Assembly: GCF_039524395.1 (NCBI RefSeq)
Contig: NZ_BAAAGO010000035.1
From: Micropruina glycogenica
Lineage (GTDB): Bacteria; Actinomycetota; Actinomycetes; Propionibacteriales; Propionibacteriaceae
Reading direction: 5' to 3' (one strand)
Length of the DNA: 64,000 bases
The notes below the pieces were generated by a model, which did not search any database, had not been told where the DNA came from, and was given only the letters and a program-made list of their open reading frames with translations. Shown one piece after another: positions 51,624 to 59,952 of the stretch; position 1 is the first letter of the stretch; each line of letters starts with the position of its first letter. The position numbers were made by a program, and so were the translations under genes.

Positions 51624-52100
51624 TCAGACCGGGGCGTCACCCTGCAGTTCTCGGACGCGCCGCAGCACCCCCGGCATGGCCGCCTCGACCGCCGCCAGCG
51701 TGCCGTCGAAGCCCGACGCCGACCCGTACCAGGGGTCCGGCACCTCCGAGCCGGGCACCGCCTCGGGGTCGAAATCGGTGAGCAACGCGACCTCGACCTC
51801 GGGCGCCAGCCGGCGCAGCCGTGAGCGGTGCAGCTCTTCCATGGCGATCACCAGGTCGGCCTCGCGCAGCTCGGCGGCGGTGATCTTGTGCGCCCGGTGC
51901 CCACCGGTCGAATAACCGGCCCGGGCCAGCACCCGTTGCGCCCGTGCGTCGATGGGGCCGCCGTGCTCTTCGTCCGACACCCCGGACGAGCTGAACGTCA
52001 CCCCGGTGAGCCCCTCCTCGGCGGCCCGACCCTGCGCCACCCTTTCGGCCATCGGAGAACGGCATATATTGCCCCAGCAGACGAAGACGACAGCGGTCAT
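51624..52100 (-). CDS. Low-molecular-weight protein tyrosine phosphatase
   Basis: A 158-residue phosphatase. The catalytic loop is CWGNICRS with nucleophile Cys8 and Arg14, and the general acid Asp is in VPDPWYGS. Both motifs are intact, so it should be active. Such enzymes dephosphorylate protein tyrosines or act in polysaccharide control and virulence in actinobacteria. The holin-like membrane gene ends 2 bases upstream on the same strand, so the two may share a transcript. Confidence 0.93.
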   Translation of the reverse strand: MTAVVFVCWGNICRSPMAERVAQGRAAEEGLTGVTFSSSGVSDEEHGGPIDARAQRVLARAGYSTGGHRAHKITAAELREADLVIAMEELHRSRLRRLAPEVEVALLTDFDPEAVPGSEVPDPWYGSASGFDGTLAAVEAAMPGVLRRVRELQGDAPV

Positions 52101-52101
52101 C

Positions 52102-52482
52102 TCAGCGGTTGACTTCGCTCTTCGAGATGAACGACGAGTTCAGAATGAACGACACAACCGACACCATCAGCGCGCCCCAGAAGGCCGACCAGAAGCCGTC
52201 CACGTGCCAGCCGAGGTTGAGCTGGTCGGCGATCCACGAGGTCAACCACAGCAGCAACGAGTTGATCACCAGCAGAAACAGGCCCAGCGTGAGCAGCAGC
52301 AGCGGCGCGGACGCGAAGACGAACAACGGCTTCACCAGAGCGTTAACGACGCCGAAGATGATCGCGACCAGCAGAATGCCCATCACTGCGTTCTGCGGCT
52401 CACTGTCTCTCATGCTGATGCCCGGCACCACCCAGGTGGCAAAGCCCAGAGCCGCCGCGCTGAACAGAAACCGAATGACCAT
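52102..52482 (-). CDS. DUF360 / phage-holin-family membrane protein
   Basis: A 126-residue protein with four membrane segments (IRFLFSAAALGFATWVVPGI; AVMGILLVAIIFGVVNALVK; LLLLTLGLFLLVINSLLLWL; FWSAFWGALMVSVVSFILNS). The family is called 'mycobacterial 4 TMS phage holin' but is a normal chromosomal gene in many bacteria. The start at 52482 lacks a strong Shine-Dalgarno. Function unknown. Confidence 0.85.
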   Translation of the reverse strand: MVIRFLFSAAALGFATWVVPGISMRDSEPQNAVMGILLVAIIFGVVNALVKPLFVFASAPLLLLTLGLFLLVINSLLLWLTSWIADQLNLGWHVDGFWSAFWGALMVSVVSFILNSSFISKSEVNR

Positions 52483-52542
52483 GCCGCAAGTGTGCATGCC
52501 AGACTTCTGCCAACAAATGATCGACCGACAGATGGGCCCCTG

Positions 52543-53535
52543 GTGAACCTGCGCAATCGCCATTTCCTCAAAGAACTCGACTACACCACCGCCGAGTGGA
52601 AGCACCTGCTCGGCCTGAGTGCGCAGCTGAAGCAGGCCCGGCGCGACCGTGCCGAGCACAAGCGACTGGACGGCCTGACGCTCGCGTTGATCTTCGAGAA
52701 GCCGTCGACGCGCACCCGGTCGTCGTTCGAGGTGGCCGCCTACCACCAGGGCGCGAACGTCAGCTACTTCGACGAGACCGGCGCGCACATGGGACACAAG
52801 GAGTCGATCGCCGACACCGCCCGGGTGCTGTCGCGGTTCTACGACGGCATTCAGTACCGCGGCTCGCGGCAGAGCATCGTCGAGACCCTCGCCGCGCACA
52901 GCTCGGTGCCGGTGTGGAACGGCCTCACCGACGAATGGCACCCCACCCAGAGCCTGTGCGACATGTTCACCATGCGCGAGTCGTCCGGGCTGGACGATCG
53001 CGACATCAGCTTCGCCTACGTGGGCGACGCCCGGTTCAACCAGGGCCGTTCGCTGCTGATCGCCGGCGCGATGATGGGCATGGACGTCCGCATCGTCGCC
53101 CCCGCGGCCCTGCAGCCCGACCCCGACCTGGTGGCCGTCGCCCGCCGCATCGGGGCCGGCACCGGAGCCCGGGTCACCATCACCGAGGACGTCTCGGCGG
53201 TGCGCGCCGTGGACTTCGTGCACACCGACATCTGGGTGTCGATGGGCGAGCCGAAACAGGTGTGGGCCGAGCGCATCGACCTGCTGACGCCGTACCGGGT
53301 GACCACGGAGCTGCTCGAACGCACCGAGAACCCCGACGTGAAGTTCATGCACTGTCTGCCCAGCTACCACGACCTCGACACCACGGTGTCGCAGCAGATT
53401 CTGGCCGAGACCGGCAAAGAGGTGTTCGAGGTCACCGAAGAGGTGTTCGAGTCGCCGGCGTCCCTGGTGTTCGAGCAGGCCGAGAATCGGCTGCACACGA
53501 TCAAGGCGATCCTGGTGGCCACGCTGGCCGGCTGA
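52543..53535 (+). CDS. argF: Ornithine carbamoyltransferase
   Basis: Makes citrulline from ornithine and carbamoyl phosphate, or runs in reverse in arginine breakdown. The 330-residue product has STRTR (55-59) for carbamoyl phosphate, HPTQ, and FMHCLPSYHD with the catalytic Cys. The 330-residue length and the N-terminus NLRNRHFLKELDYTTAEW match the ArcB-like catabolic type as well as ArgF. No other arginine gene is near, so direction is undecided. The start is GTG. Confidence 0.94.
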   Translation: MNLRNRHFLKELDYTTAEWKHLLGLSAQLKQARRDRAEHKRLDGLTLALIFEKPSTRTRSSFEVAAYHQGANVSYFDETGAHMGHKESIADTARVLSRFYDGIQYRGSRQSIVETLAAHSSVPVWNGLTDEWHPTQSLCDMFTMRESSGLDDRDISFAYVGDARFNQGRSLLIAGAMMGMDVRIVAPAALQPDPDLVAVARRIGAGTGARVTITEDVSAVRAVDFVHTDIWVSMGEPKQVWAERIDLLTPYRVTTELLERTENPDVKFMHCLPSYHDLDTTVSQQILAETGKEVFEVTEEVFESPASLVFEQAENRLHTIKAILVATLAG

Positions 53536-53541
53536 CCCCAG

Positions 53542-53766
53542 CGTCATCCCGGCGAACGCCGGGATCTCCAGTCGTTTCGACGAACGGTTGCGTGTGAGAT
53601 CCCGGGTCAAGCCCGGGATGACGACGTCTTTGTCGACCAACGGGTCCACCGTCATCCCGAGCGCTGGGGTTGCGTGTGAGATCAGGGGTCTAGCCCGGGA
53701 TGACGGTGTTCTCAGCGAGCGCAGCGGCCGCAAGCGCAACCGAGGTCTCGACAGGCTCGACCAGCG
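53542..53766. repeat. REP-like cluster after argF
   Basis: CGTCATCCCGGCGAACGCCG (53542), GAGATCCCGGGTCAAGCCCG (53596) and a diverged copy near 53676-53706 are GC hairpins in alternating orientation, followed by CTCGACAGGCTCGACCAGC. There is no gene in this roughly 235-base space. Confidence 0.75.
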
Positions 53767-53771
53767 GTCGA

Positions 53772-54425
53772 TCAGCCCGACGCTGCTGCCGCGTTCGCCG
53801 CCTCCCGCGACTGCACCGCCCTCTGCAGCGCAACCGCGGGCCAGTACTGCTGCAGCAGTTCCTTGCCGCGCTGCTTGACCGCCCGGGCGTCCACCCGGCG
53901 GCCCTGGTCGACCACCGGCACCAGCAGTCGCACGGCCATCAGTAGACCGCCCAGCGCCGCGACCTCAGGGTCGGACTCGCCGCCGAACAGCACCACCTGA
54001 TCGAGCCGGGCGCGCAGCTGTCGCTCGGGTTCGGGGTCGATGGTGATCCAGCGCGTGGTGGGAATCAGACCGAGCACCCGGTGCTCCTGGCGGCTGAGGA
54101 TCTCTGCCGTGGCCAGCCGCTCGAACACCTGGTTGACCCGCTGGTGACCGAGCTTGCTCACCAGGGTCTGCGGGGTCCAGTGCTGCTTGTCGGCGGCGAT
54201 GGTGAGGGCGTCCACGAGCATCGGGTCGGTGGGCCAGGGCGCGTCCGGCACGGTCACGGCCCGGTTGGCCCTGACCTGTTCACCGACCTCTGACACCCGC
54301 ACCAGCCCGGCCAGCATCAGGTCGGCGAGCAGGGCACCGCCCACCAGCAGGTCGGGGTAGCGTCCGGATCTCTTGCCGGTGGCGTCGTCGGTGGTCAGCA
54401 GCAGCACGGCTTCGGCCAGCAGCAT
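53772..54425 (-). CDS. GPP34 family protein
   Basis: A 217-residue protein of the GOLPH3/Vps74-like GPP34 family. The N-terminus MLLAEAVLLLTTDDATGK, then LLVGGALLADLMLAGLVRV, is characteristic. Eukaryotic members bind phosphoinositides; the bacterial role is unknown. Divergent from the SigE-type sigma factor gene, separated by 70 bases. Confidence 0.87.
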   Translation of the reverse strand: MLLAEAVLLLTTDDATGKRSGRYPDLLVGGALLADLMLAGLVRVSEVGEQVRANRAVTVPDAPWPTDPMLVDALTIAADKQHWTPQTLVSKLGHQRVNQVFERLATAEILSRQEHRVLGLIPTTRWITIDPEPERQLRARLDQVVLFGGESDPEVAALGGLLMAVRLLVPVVDQGRRVDARAVKQRGKELLQQYWPAVALQRAVQSREAANAAAASG

Positions 54426-54495
54426 CGTTTCGTCCTTTCGCAGGGGGCTGCGGTGATACTTGCAACGGCGGGGCGTCCCTTCGCGTGTGAGGGGT

Positions 54496-55005
54496 ATGAC
54501 GCTCGTTCAGGAGGCGCCGGTGGCCGCGAGGTTCGAAGACTACGTCGCCACGCGGTCGGTCGCCCTGCAACGGTTCGCGTACCTGATCTGCCGAGACGTC
54601 GAAGACGCCCGCGACCTGGTTCAGGACGCGCTGCTCGGCCTGTACCCGCGGTGGGCGTCCGTGGTGGCCAAGGGCAACCCCGACGCCTACGTCAAGCGAA
54701 GCATCGTCAACGCGGGCATCAGCAAATGGCGGCGCAGCGGCCGGGAGCACCCCACCGACGTCGCCGACCTCGGCGACATAGCGCCTGACCACGCCGGGTC
54801 GGTGACCGACTCCGAGGTGGCCTGGAACCTGTGCGAGACGCTGCCGCCCCTGCAGCGGGCCGCGGTGGTGCTGCGCTTCTACGACGACCTCGACTTTTCG
54901 GCCATCGCGGGCATTCTCGGCTGCCCCGAAGCGACCGCCCGCTCGCACGTCCACCGCGCGCTGACCAGGCTGCGCTCCACGTTGATCGAAGGTTCCGATG
55001 ACTGA
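54496..55005 (+). CDS. SigE-type ECF sigma factor
   Basis: A 169-residue group-4 sigma factor. Region 2 reads RFAYLICRDVEDARDLVQDA, and region 4 has LPPLQRAAVVLRFYDDLDFS, then IAGILGCPEATARSHVHRAL. This is the actinobacterial SigE70-like group. GAGGGG before the ATG at 54496. The stop is 8 bases inside the next gene, a membrane protein that is probably its anti-sigma partner or target. Confidence 0.92.
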   Translation: MTLVQEAPVAARFEDYVATRSVALQRFAYLICRDVEDARDLVQDALLGLYPRWASVVAKGNPDAYVKRSIVNAGISKWRRSGREHPTDVADLGDIAPDHAGSVTDSEVAWNLCETLPPLQRAAVVLRFYDDLDFSAIAGILGCPEATARSHVHRALTRLRSTLIEGSDD

Positions 55006-56161
55006 CCACGACCCCGCCGACAGCCCGGACGGCCGCGCCGAGCGGGCACTGCGCGACACCCTGCACACCCACGCCGAGGCGCCCATCTTCCGGCCCTTGC
55101 AGGTCGACGTGAGCGCTGCGCCGTCCCGAAGCAGGTGGACCCGCTGGGTGCCGGCCGCCGCCGTGGTCGCGCTGGTCGCACTGGCGGTGCCGCTGGTGCT
55201 CAGCCAGGCCGGCGGCGGGCCGTTTCGGGCCGTGCCGGCGGACGGTTCGGGCGAGCAGGCGCCCGTGGCGTCCAGTCAGGCGGACGGCCCCAGCATCGGG
55301 TCGGCGGCCGCCTCGGGGTGGCGCTGGGAGTCGTATCGGGTGCTCAGCTACCAGGTGCCGACCACGTGGGGGTACGGCTACGCGCCCGACACGGCCTGGT
55401 GCGTGGGCGAGGGTCGAACGGCCTACGGCGCGATCGTCGACCTGGCCGGCGAGACCCGGGCCGTGCCGTCCATTCTGTGCCCGCGGGCGATTCCGCTCGA
55501 CCGGCTGCCGATGTTCGTGAGCGTGCGGGCCGCGGGGGCTGCAGACCGCGGCTGGGATCTGCCCTCGGGTTGGAGTGTCGCCTCGACCGAACTGAACGGC
55601 TATCGGCTCGAGGTGGTGCACCCCGACAACGAGCAAGAGGTGGCCGACGAGATCGTGGCGTCGGTGCGTCCGATCGCAGAGGTCGACCCGAACGGCTGCG
55701 TGGCCGCTGCCGCACCGCTGCAGTCGGCGCAGGTCTCCTCGCCCGACCGGGTGTCGCTGTGCCAGTACGAGCGCGGTGTCGACCACCCGTTGCTGGCGTC
55801 GACAGTGTTGACGGGGGAGCGGGCCGCCACTGTGGTGGACGCCCTCACGAGGGCACCGGCGGGCAGCGGTCCGGACGGGTCGTCCTGCGCGGTTGAGGGT
55901 GCCGTGACCGGCGAGACCGAGGTGATCGCGCGGCTCTGGCAGGGTTCGACCGCGCAGGACGTCCGCGTTCGCTACGCGGCCTGCGAGGGCAACGGCATCA
56001 CCGGCCTCGGCGACTCGCGCACGCTCACCGCCGAGGCGTGCCAGGCGATCATGGTGCCCCCCATCGTGTTCACCTCGGGTATGGAGCCCGCGGCGAAGCT
56101 CTGCGGGCCGAACCCGACGCCCTCAGCGGTCGCCCCGTCGGCCAAACCCACCAAGAAGTGA
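54998..56161 (+). CDS. Membrane-anchored partner of the ECF sigma factor
   Basis: A 387-residue protein with a cytoplasmic N-terminus of about 50 residues, one membrane segment (about 51-70, WVPAAAVVALVALAVPLVLS) and a large extracytoplasmic domain with several cysteines. The overlap with the sigma-factor gene suggests an anti-sigma or signalling role, but no ZAS (HxxxCxxC) motif is visible in the N-terminus. The family is not recognised beyond this context. Confidence 0.7.
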   Translation: MTDHDPADSPDGRAERALRDTLHTHAEAPIFRPLQVDVSAAPSRSRWTRWVPAAAVVALVALAVPLVLSQAGGGPFRAVPADGSGEQAPVASSQADGPSIGSAAASGWRWESYRVLSYQVPTTWGYGYAPDTAWCVGEGRTAYGAIVDLAGETRAVPSILCPRAIPLDRLPMFVSVRAAGAADRGWDLPSGWSVASTELNGYRLEVVHPDNEQEVADEIVASVRPIAEVDPNGCVAAAAPLQSAQVSSPDRVSLCQYERGVDHPLLASTVLTGERAATVVDALTRAPAGSGPDGSSCAVEGAVTGETEVIARLWQGSTAQDVRVRYAACEGNGITGLGDSRTLTAEACQAIMVPPIVFTSGMEPAAKLCGPNPTPSAVAPSAKPTKK

Positions 56162-56163
56162 CC

Positions 56164-56410
56164 TGGTGGGTAATGGGGACGGTTCCGATTCCCGTTCATT
56201 CGAACTCGACCGCGAGGGACGGCGACGCAACATCGCTCAGCCGTCCAATGACGTCCTGCTCGTACCAGTCTTCAGGGCGAAGCCTGGTGGGTAATGGGAA
56301 CCGTCCCCAATACCCACCAGGGACGTGCTGTGGTGGGTAATCGGAACCGTCCCCAACTCACGCCAAACGGACGCTGGCGCGAGTTGGGAACCGTCCCCAA
56401 CTCGCGCCAG
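56164..56410. repeat. Cluster of GGAACCGTCCCC hairpin elements
   Basis: At least four elements share the core (G)GGAACCGTCCCC or its reverse. CTGGTGGGTA/TACCCACCAG (56284-56293/56311-56320) and CTGGCGCGAGTTGGG/CCCAACTCGCGCCAG (56374-56388/56396-56410) are perfect arms of quite different sequence around AACCGTC. The copy near 56330-56370 combines one arm type on the left with the other on the right. No gene lies in this 270-base space. Confidence 0.9.
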
Positions 56411-56433
56411 GATGCGCTCGACCGGCAGCGGCC

Positions 56434-58437
56434 CTACTTCTTCTTGATCGTCACCGGAATGCGCACGGTGGTGCCCGAGTCGTACGCCTTCAGCACCAGC
56501 GTCGCCTTCTGCGGCTTCACCCAGCCCGGCACCTTCACGGTCACCGACGCCTGACCGCCGGCCACGTCGCCGTAACCCACCGGCGTGATGCCCATGCCCC
56601 ACCAGGTGCGCTGGTTGACCTCGAGCCACGCGATCACGTTGTCGTTGGCGATGCCGTACGACTTGAAGTCGAGGGTGTCGAGCGCGACCGCGTCTTGCGG
56701 TACACCCACGCTGAACGTGGTCTTCTTCTTCAGCTTCAGCGTGGTGGGCGTGCTGTGCACCGACACGGCCTGCTTCTTGAACGACGGCGTCAGGGTGCCC
56801 TTGTCTTTGATCCAGCCCACCCAGGCCTCGAGATCGGCGCGGCCGGCGTCGAGCGCGTCCTTGCCCTTGGCCACCTCGCGGAAGTTGTCGCCGCCCGAGA
56901 TCAAGAACGAGCCCGACCCGATGGTGTACAGCTTCGTCGGATTGATCGGCTTGCCGCCCACGGTGATCGACGTGATGCGCGACCCCTCGGGCAGCGCGGC
57001 GTCATAGGTGTAGGTGACGTTGCTGCTCAGCCCCAGCTGCAGGTACGGCCGGCTCGGAATGTTGCCCTTGTCGTCACGCTGCCACTGCTGCTCGAGCACC
57101 GTCTTGACCTGCGCGCCGGTCAGCTTGGTGGTCATCAACTCGTTCGCGAACGGCAGGATCGCCGCCGCCTCTGAGTAGGTGATCGGGCCCTCGTCGAAGT
57201 CGTTGCGGGTGCCGCCCGGGTTCTGCATGCCGATGAAGAACTTGTCGCCCTTGCCCATCACGTCGTGGAACATCTGGGCCACCATGTTCGACATCGTCGA
57301 CTCGCGGGCCCGGTCGTCGCCGCTGCTGCCGAACGCGCCGGTCAGCCCGCGGGTGATCGGCGCGGTCGCGGTGCCGATCACCTGCTTGCCGATCTCGTTC
57401 GACTTGGCGATGGCGTCGTCGACGATCGCCTTGGCCTCGGCCACCCGCGGGTACTTCGCCACCAGGTCGGCGACGGGGGTGGTGGTCACCGGCAGCACCG
57501 TGCTGGTGTGGTCGCAGGTGGCGCCCGTGGTCGCGTCCAGTTTCAAAGACACCCGGCCCACGTTCGAGGCGTAGCTGCCCGCCGACAACAACGGACGGGT
57601 GGGGGTGCCGTCCGGCGCGTCGTAGGCGTAGGCCTGGTGGGTGTGGCCGTTGATCACGACCTGCGCCCGCGGGTCGAGGTTGTTCACGATGTCGGCGAAG
57701 GCCGGGGACGCCGCCACGTTCTGGGCCATCGTCTGGGTGCCGACGGGCGCGCCCTCGTGCACGGTGACGATGATCACGTCGGCCTCGCCGTTGGCGGTGT
57801 TGCCGTCTTTCAGGTCGGCGATCACGCTGTTCACCGCCGGCACCAGGGGTTTCACCGTGATGCCGGTCAGGCCGGACGGCGACACCAGGCTGGCCAGGTC
57901 TTGGGTGACCCCGCCGACGATGCCGATGCGCAGGCCGTTCTTCTCGACCACGTCGTAGGCGGGCAGGATCGTATTGCCCGTGGTGTTGTCGATCACGTTG
58001 GCGACCAGATACGGGAAGTTCACCCCCGGATCAATGCGGTCGCGCAGGTCGGGCCAGCCCTGGTCGAACTCGTGGTTGCCGACCGACGAGGCGGTGACGT
58101 CCAGCACGTTCAGCAGCTCGATGGTGGGCTCGTCGTTCTGGGCGAACGACGCGAACAACGTGGCGCCCACACTGTCGCCGGCCGACACCAGCAGCGTGTT
58201 GTCTTCACCGGCCGCCGCCCGCTGCTCTTCGATGGTGCCCACCCAGGCCGCCGTGTTGGGGCTCGAGTTCGCCAGCCGTCCGTGAAAGTCGTTGAAGGTC
58301 AGCACCGTGAGCGGCGTGGTGGTGTCGCACACCGCCATCGGTACCCGGCCCCCGCCCGGCTGCGCGAGCGCCGCCGTGGGCGCGATGGTGGTGAGCGCGA
58401 TGGCCGTGGCTATGCCGATGCCTGCCCGACGTTTCAT
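56434..58437 (-). CDS. Secreted 5'-nucleotidase / metallophosphoesterase
   Basis: A 667-residue exported enzyme that hydrolyses nucleotides and related phosphates. A Sec signal peptide (RAGIGIATAIALTTIAPTAA; cleavage after ALA) is followed by the calcineurin-like domain with FNDFHGR, GDSVGATL, SSVGNHEFDQGW and VVINGHTHQAY, and the 5'-nucleotidase C-terminal domain (FDEGPITYSEAAAILPF). An extra C-terminal Ig-like segment (about 560-667, ending VRIPVTIKKK) may bind the wall. Metal-binding residues look intact. Confidence 0.93.
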   Translation of the reverse strand: MKRRAGIGIATAIALTTIAPTAALAQPGGGRVPMAVCDTTTPLTVLTFNDFHGRLANSSPNTAAWVGTIEEQRAAAGEDNTLLVSAGDSVGATLFASFAQNDEPTIELLNVLDVTASSVGNHEFDQGWPDLRDRIDPGVNFPYLVANVIDNTTGNTILPAYDVVEKNGLRIGIVGGVTQDLASLVSPSGLTGITVKPLVPAVNSVIADLKDGNTANGEADVIIVTVHEGAPVGTQTMAQNVAASPAFADIVNNLDPRAQVVINGHTHQAYAYDAPDGTPTRPLLSAGSYASNVGRVSLKLDATTGATCDHTSTVLPVTTTPVADLVAKYPRVAEAKAIVDDAIAKSNEIGKQVIGTATAPITRGLTGAFGSSGDDRARESTMSNMVAQMFHDVMGKGDKFFIGMQNPGGTRNDFDEGPITYSEAAAILPFANELMTTKLTGAQVKTVLEQQWQRDDKGNIPSRPYLQLGLSSNVTYTYDAALPEGSRITSITVGGKPINPTKLYTIGSGSFLISGGDNFREVAKGKDALDAGRADLEAWVGWIKDKGTLTPSFKKQAVSVHSTPTTLKLKKKTTFSVGVPQDAVALDTLDFKSYGIANDNVIAWLEVNQRTWWGMGITPVGYGDVAGGQASVTVKVPGWVKPQKATLVLKAYDSGTTVRIPVTIKKK

Positions 58438-58545
58438 GGTGGTTCACTTTCCCCGATTCATCCCACGCTGGATTTGAGCATTCTTTGCCGTCGCGCGAGC
58501 AACACGCAAGACCTTCCTGAGTGCCGGCTGAGTGAATCCTGCGGT

Positions 58546-59151
58546 CTACCGCTCGGCCAGCACACCCAACTCGGTCAGCCAGGCCCGGGTGTCGGCGTCG
58601 TCCTGCCAGAGATGCGCCGTCCAGCCCGCGGCGAGGGCACCCTCGACGTTCTCGGGACGGTCGTCGACGAACGCGATCGCGGCCGGCGGCACCCCCAGAT
58701 CGGCGGCCGCGTGGTCGTAGATCGCCCGCTTCGGTTTGGCCGACCCGATCAGCGCCGACACGTACACCCGGTCGAGATGCCGCCGCCAGGGCGCGGCCTC
58801 GATCGCCGCCCCCAGCGCCACCGGGGCGTTCGACAACAGGCCCGTGACCAGGCCTGTTGCGGCCACGTCGGCGAGCAGTCGCTCGGCTTCGGGACGAATC
58901 CGCGTCCAGATCGTGGCGTCGGTGCCGGCCAGCAGCGCGACTGATTCGGCGTCTGGGGCGAGGCCCAGGCCGCTCAGCAGCGGCCCCCAGTAGTCGGCGT
59001 CCGAGCCGCCCTCGTCATAGGCCTGGCGTCCGGTCCAGTACCCGGCGGCGAAGTCGTCGGTGGCCACGCCGAGCAGCCCGGCGGGGTGGGAGTGAATGTC
59101 GGGGGGCGAGGCCAGCACCTGGCCCAGGTCGAAGACGACGGCGCGGATCAT
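58546..59151 (-). CDS. HAD-IA family hydrolase
   Basis: A 201-residue phosphatase-type enzyme. Motif I is FDLGQV with nucleophile Asp8, but the second position is Gly instead of Asp, as in many HAD-IA proteins with FDLGGV. Motif II is LLSNAP, then SAKPKRAIYDHA (Lys) and VDDRPENVEGA (acidic motif IV). Substrate unknown. Divergent from the YdeI gene by 17 bases. Confidence 0.9.
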   Translation of the reverse strand: MIRAVVFDLGQVLASPPDIHSHPAGLLGVATDDFAAGYWTGRQAYDEGGSDADYWGPLLSGLGLAPDAESVALLAGTDATIWTRIRPEAERLLADVAATGLVTGLLSNAPVALGAAIEAAPWRRHLDRVYVSALIGSAKPKRAIYDHAAADLGVPPAAIAFVDDRPENVEGALAAGWTAHLWQDDADTRAWLTELGVLAER

Positions 59152-59168
59152 GCTGCCATGATGGCCCC

Positions 59169-59951
59169 ATGGCGACCTGGATCGGCGGCACCGGCGACGC
59201 TCCGGCGCGATTCTTCAGCGGCCCCGACGCGTTCGACGCCTGGCTGGCCGAACACCACGCCAGCGAGACCGAGCTGTGGGCGGGCCTGTTCAAGAAGCAC
59301 GTGGCCCACCAGGGCCTGACCTGGGACGAAGCCGTACCCGTCGCGCTGTGCTGGGGCTGGATCGACTCGATCATGCACCGCTTGGACGGCGACACGGTGC
59401 GCCAGCGGTGGACTCCGCGCAAGCCGGCCAGCAACTGGAGCAGGGTGAACATCGGCCTGGTCGAACAGCTGATCACCGACGGACGCATGCAGCCCGCCGG
59501 CCTGGCGGCCTATGAGCGGCGGCGCAAGGACGACCCGGGCTACAGCTACGAAACCATGCCCACCGACCTGCCCGAGGCCTACGCCGCCCGGCTGCGGGCC
59601 GACCCGGCGGCGGCCGCGTTCTTCTACGACAGGGCCACCGCGTCGTACCGGCGGGTCTGCGTCAACTGGGTGACCAGCGCGAAAACCGAAGCCACGCGAG
59701 AGAAACGGCTCGCCGACCTGATCGCCGATTCGGCCGCCGGGCTGCTGATCAGGCCGCAGCGCTACGGCACCCCACCCAAGTGGGCACAACCGCTGGTCGA
59801 ACCTGTCGAGACCGAACCGCCGGTCGAGCGTGTCGAGACCGATCCGCCGGTCGAGCGTGTCGAGACTCGGCCGTTGAATAGTGGGCACGATCGTGACCCA
59901 ACATCGGGCCACGATCCTGCGCATACTGCAGAGCCGGCGAAAGGCGAGTGA
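59169..59951 (+). CDS. YdeI/OmpD-associated family protein with repeat-derived tail
   Basis: A 260-residue cytoplasmic protein. The YdeI core holds WAGLFKKHVAHQGLTWDEAV, LCWGWIDSIMHRLDGDTV and WTPRKPASNWSRVN. From about residue 206 the tail reads LVEPVETEPPVERVETDPPV, then ERVETRP, encoded by three copies of the dispersed GGTCGAG repeat, so the ancestral stop has been lost. Family function unknown, possibly stress-related. Confidence 0.88.
   Translation: MATWIGGTGDAPARFFSGPDAFDAWLAEHHASETELWAGLFKKHVAHQGLTWDEAVPVALCWGWIDSIMHRLDGDTVRQRWTPRKPASNWSRVNIGLVEQLITDGRMQPAGLAAYERRRKDDPGYSYETMPTDLPEAYAARLRADPAAAAFFYDRATASYRRVCVNWVTSAKTEATREKRLADLIADSAAGLLIRPQRYGTPPKWAQPLVEPVETEPPVERVETDPPVERVETRPLNSGHDRDPTSGHDPAHTAEPAKGE
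59790..59868. repeat. Three GGTCGAG repeats inside a coding region
   Basis: GGTCGAACCTGTCGAGACC, GGTCGAGCGTGTCGAGACC and GGTCGAGCGTGTCGAGACT, the last two at a 27-base period, encode the VE(P/R)VETxPP repeats at the C-terminus of the YdeI-family protein. Confidence 0.9.
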
Positions 59952-59952
59952 T

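Noticed and set aside
52102..52482. Prophage indicated by a 'phage holin' family protein
   Set aside because: This four-segment family is a common chromosomal gene; no phage structural, lysis or replication genes are present.
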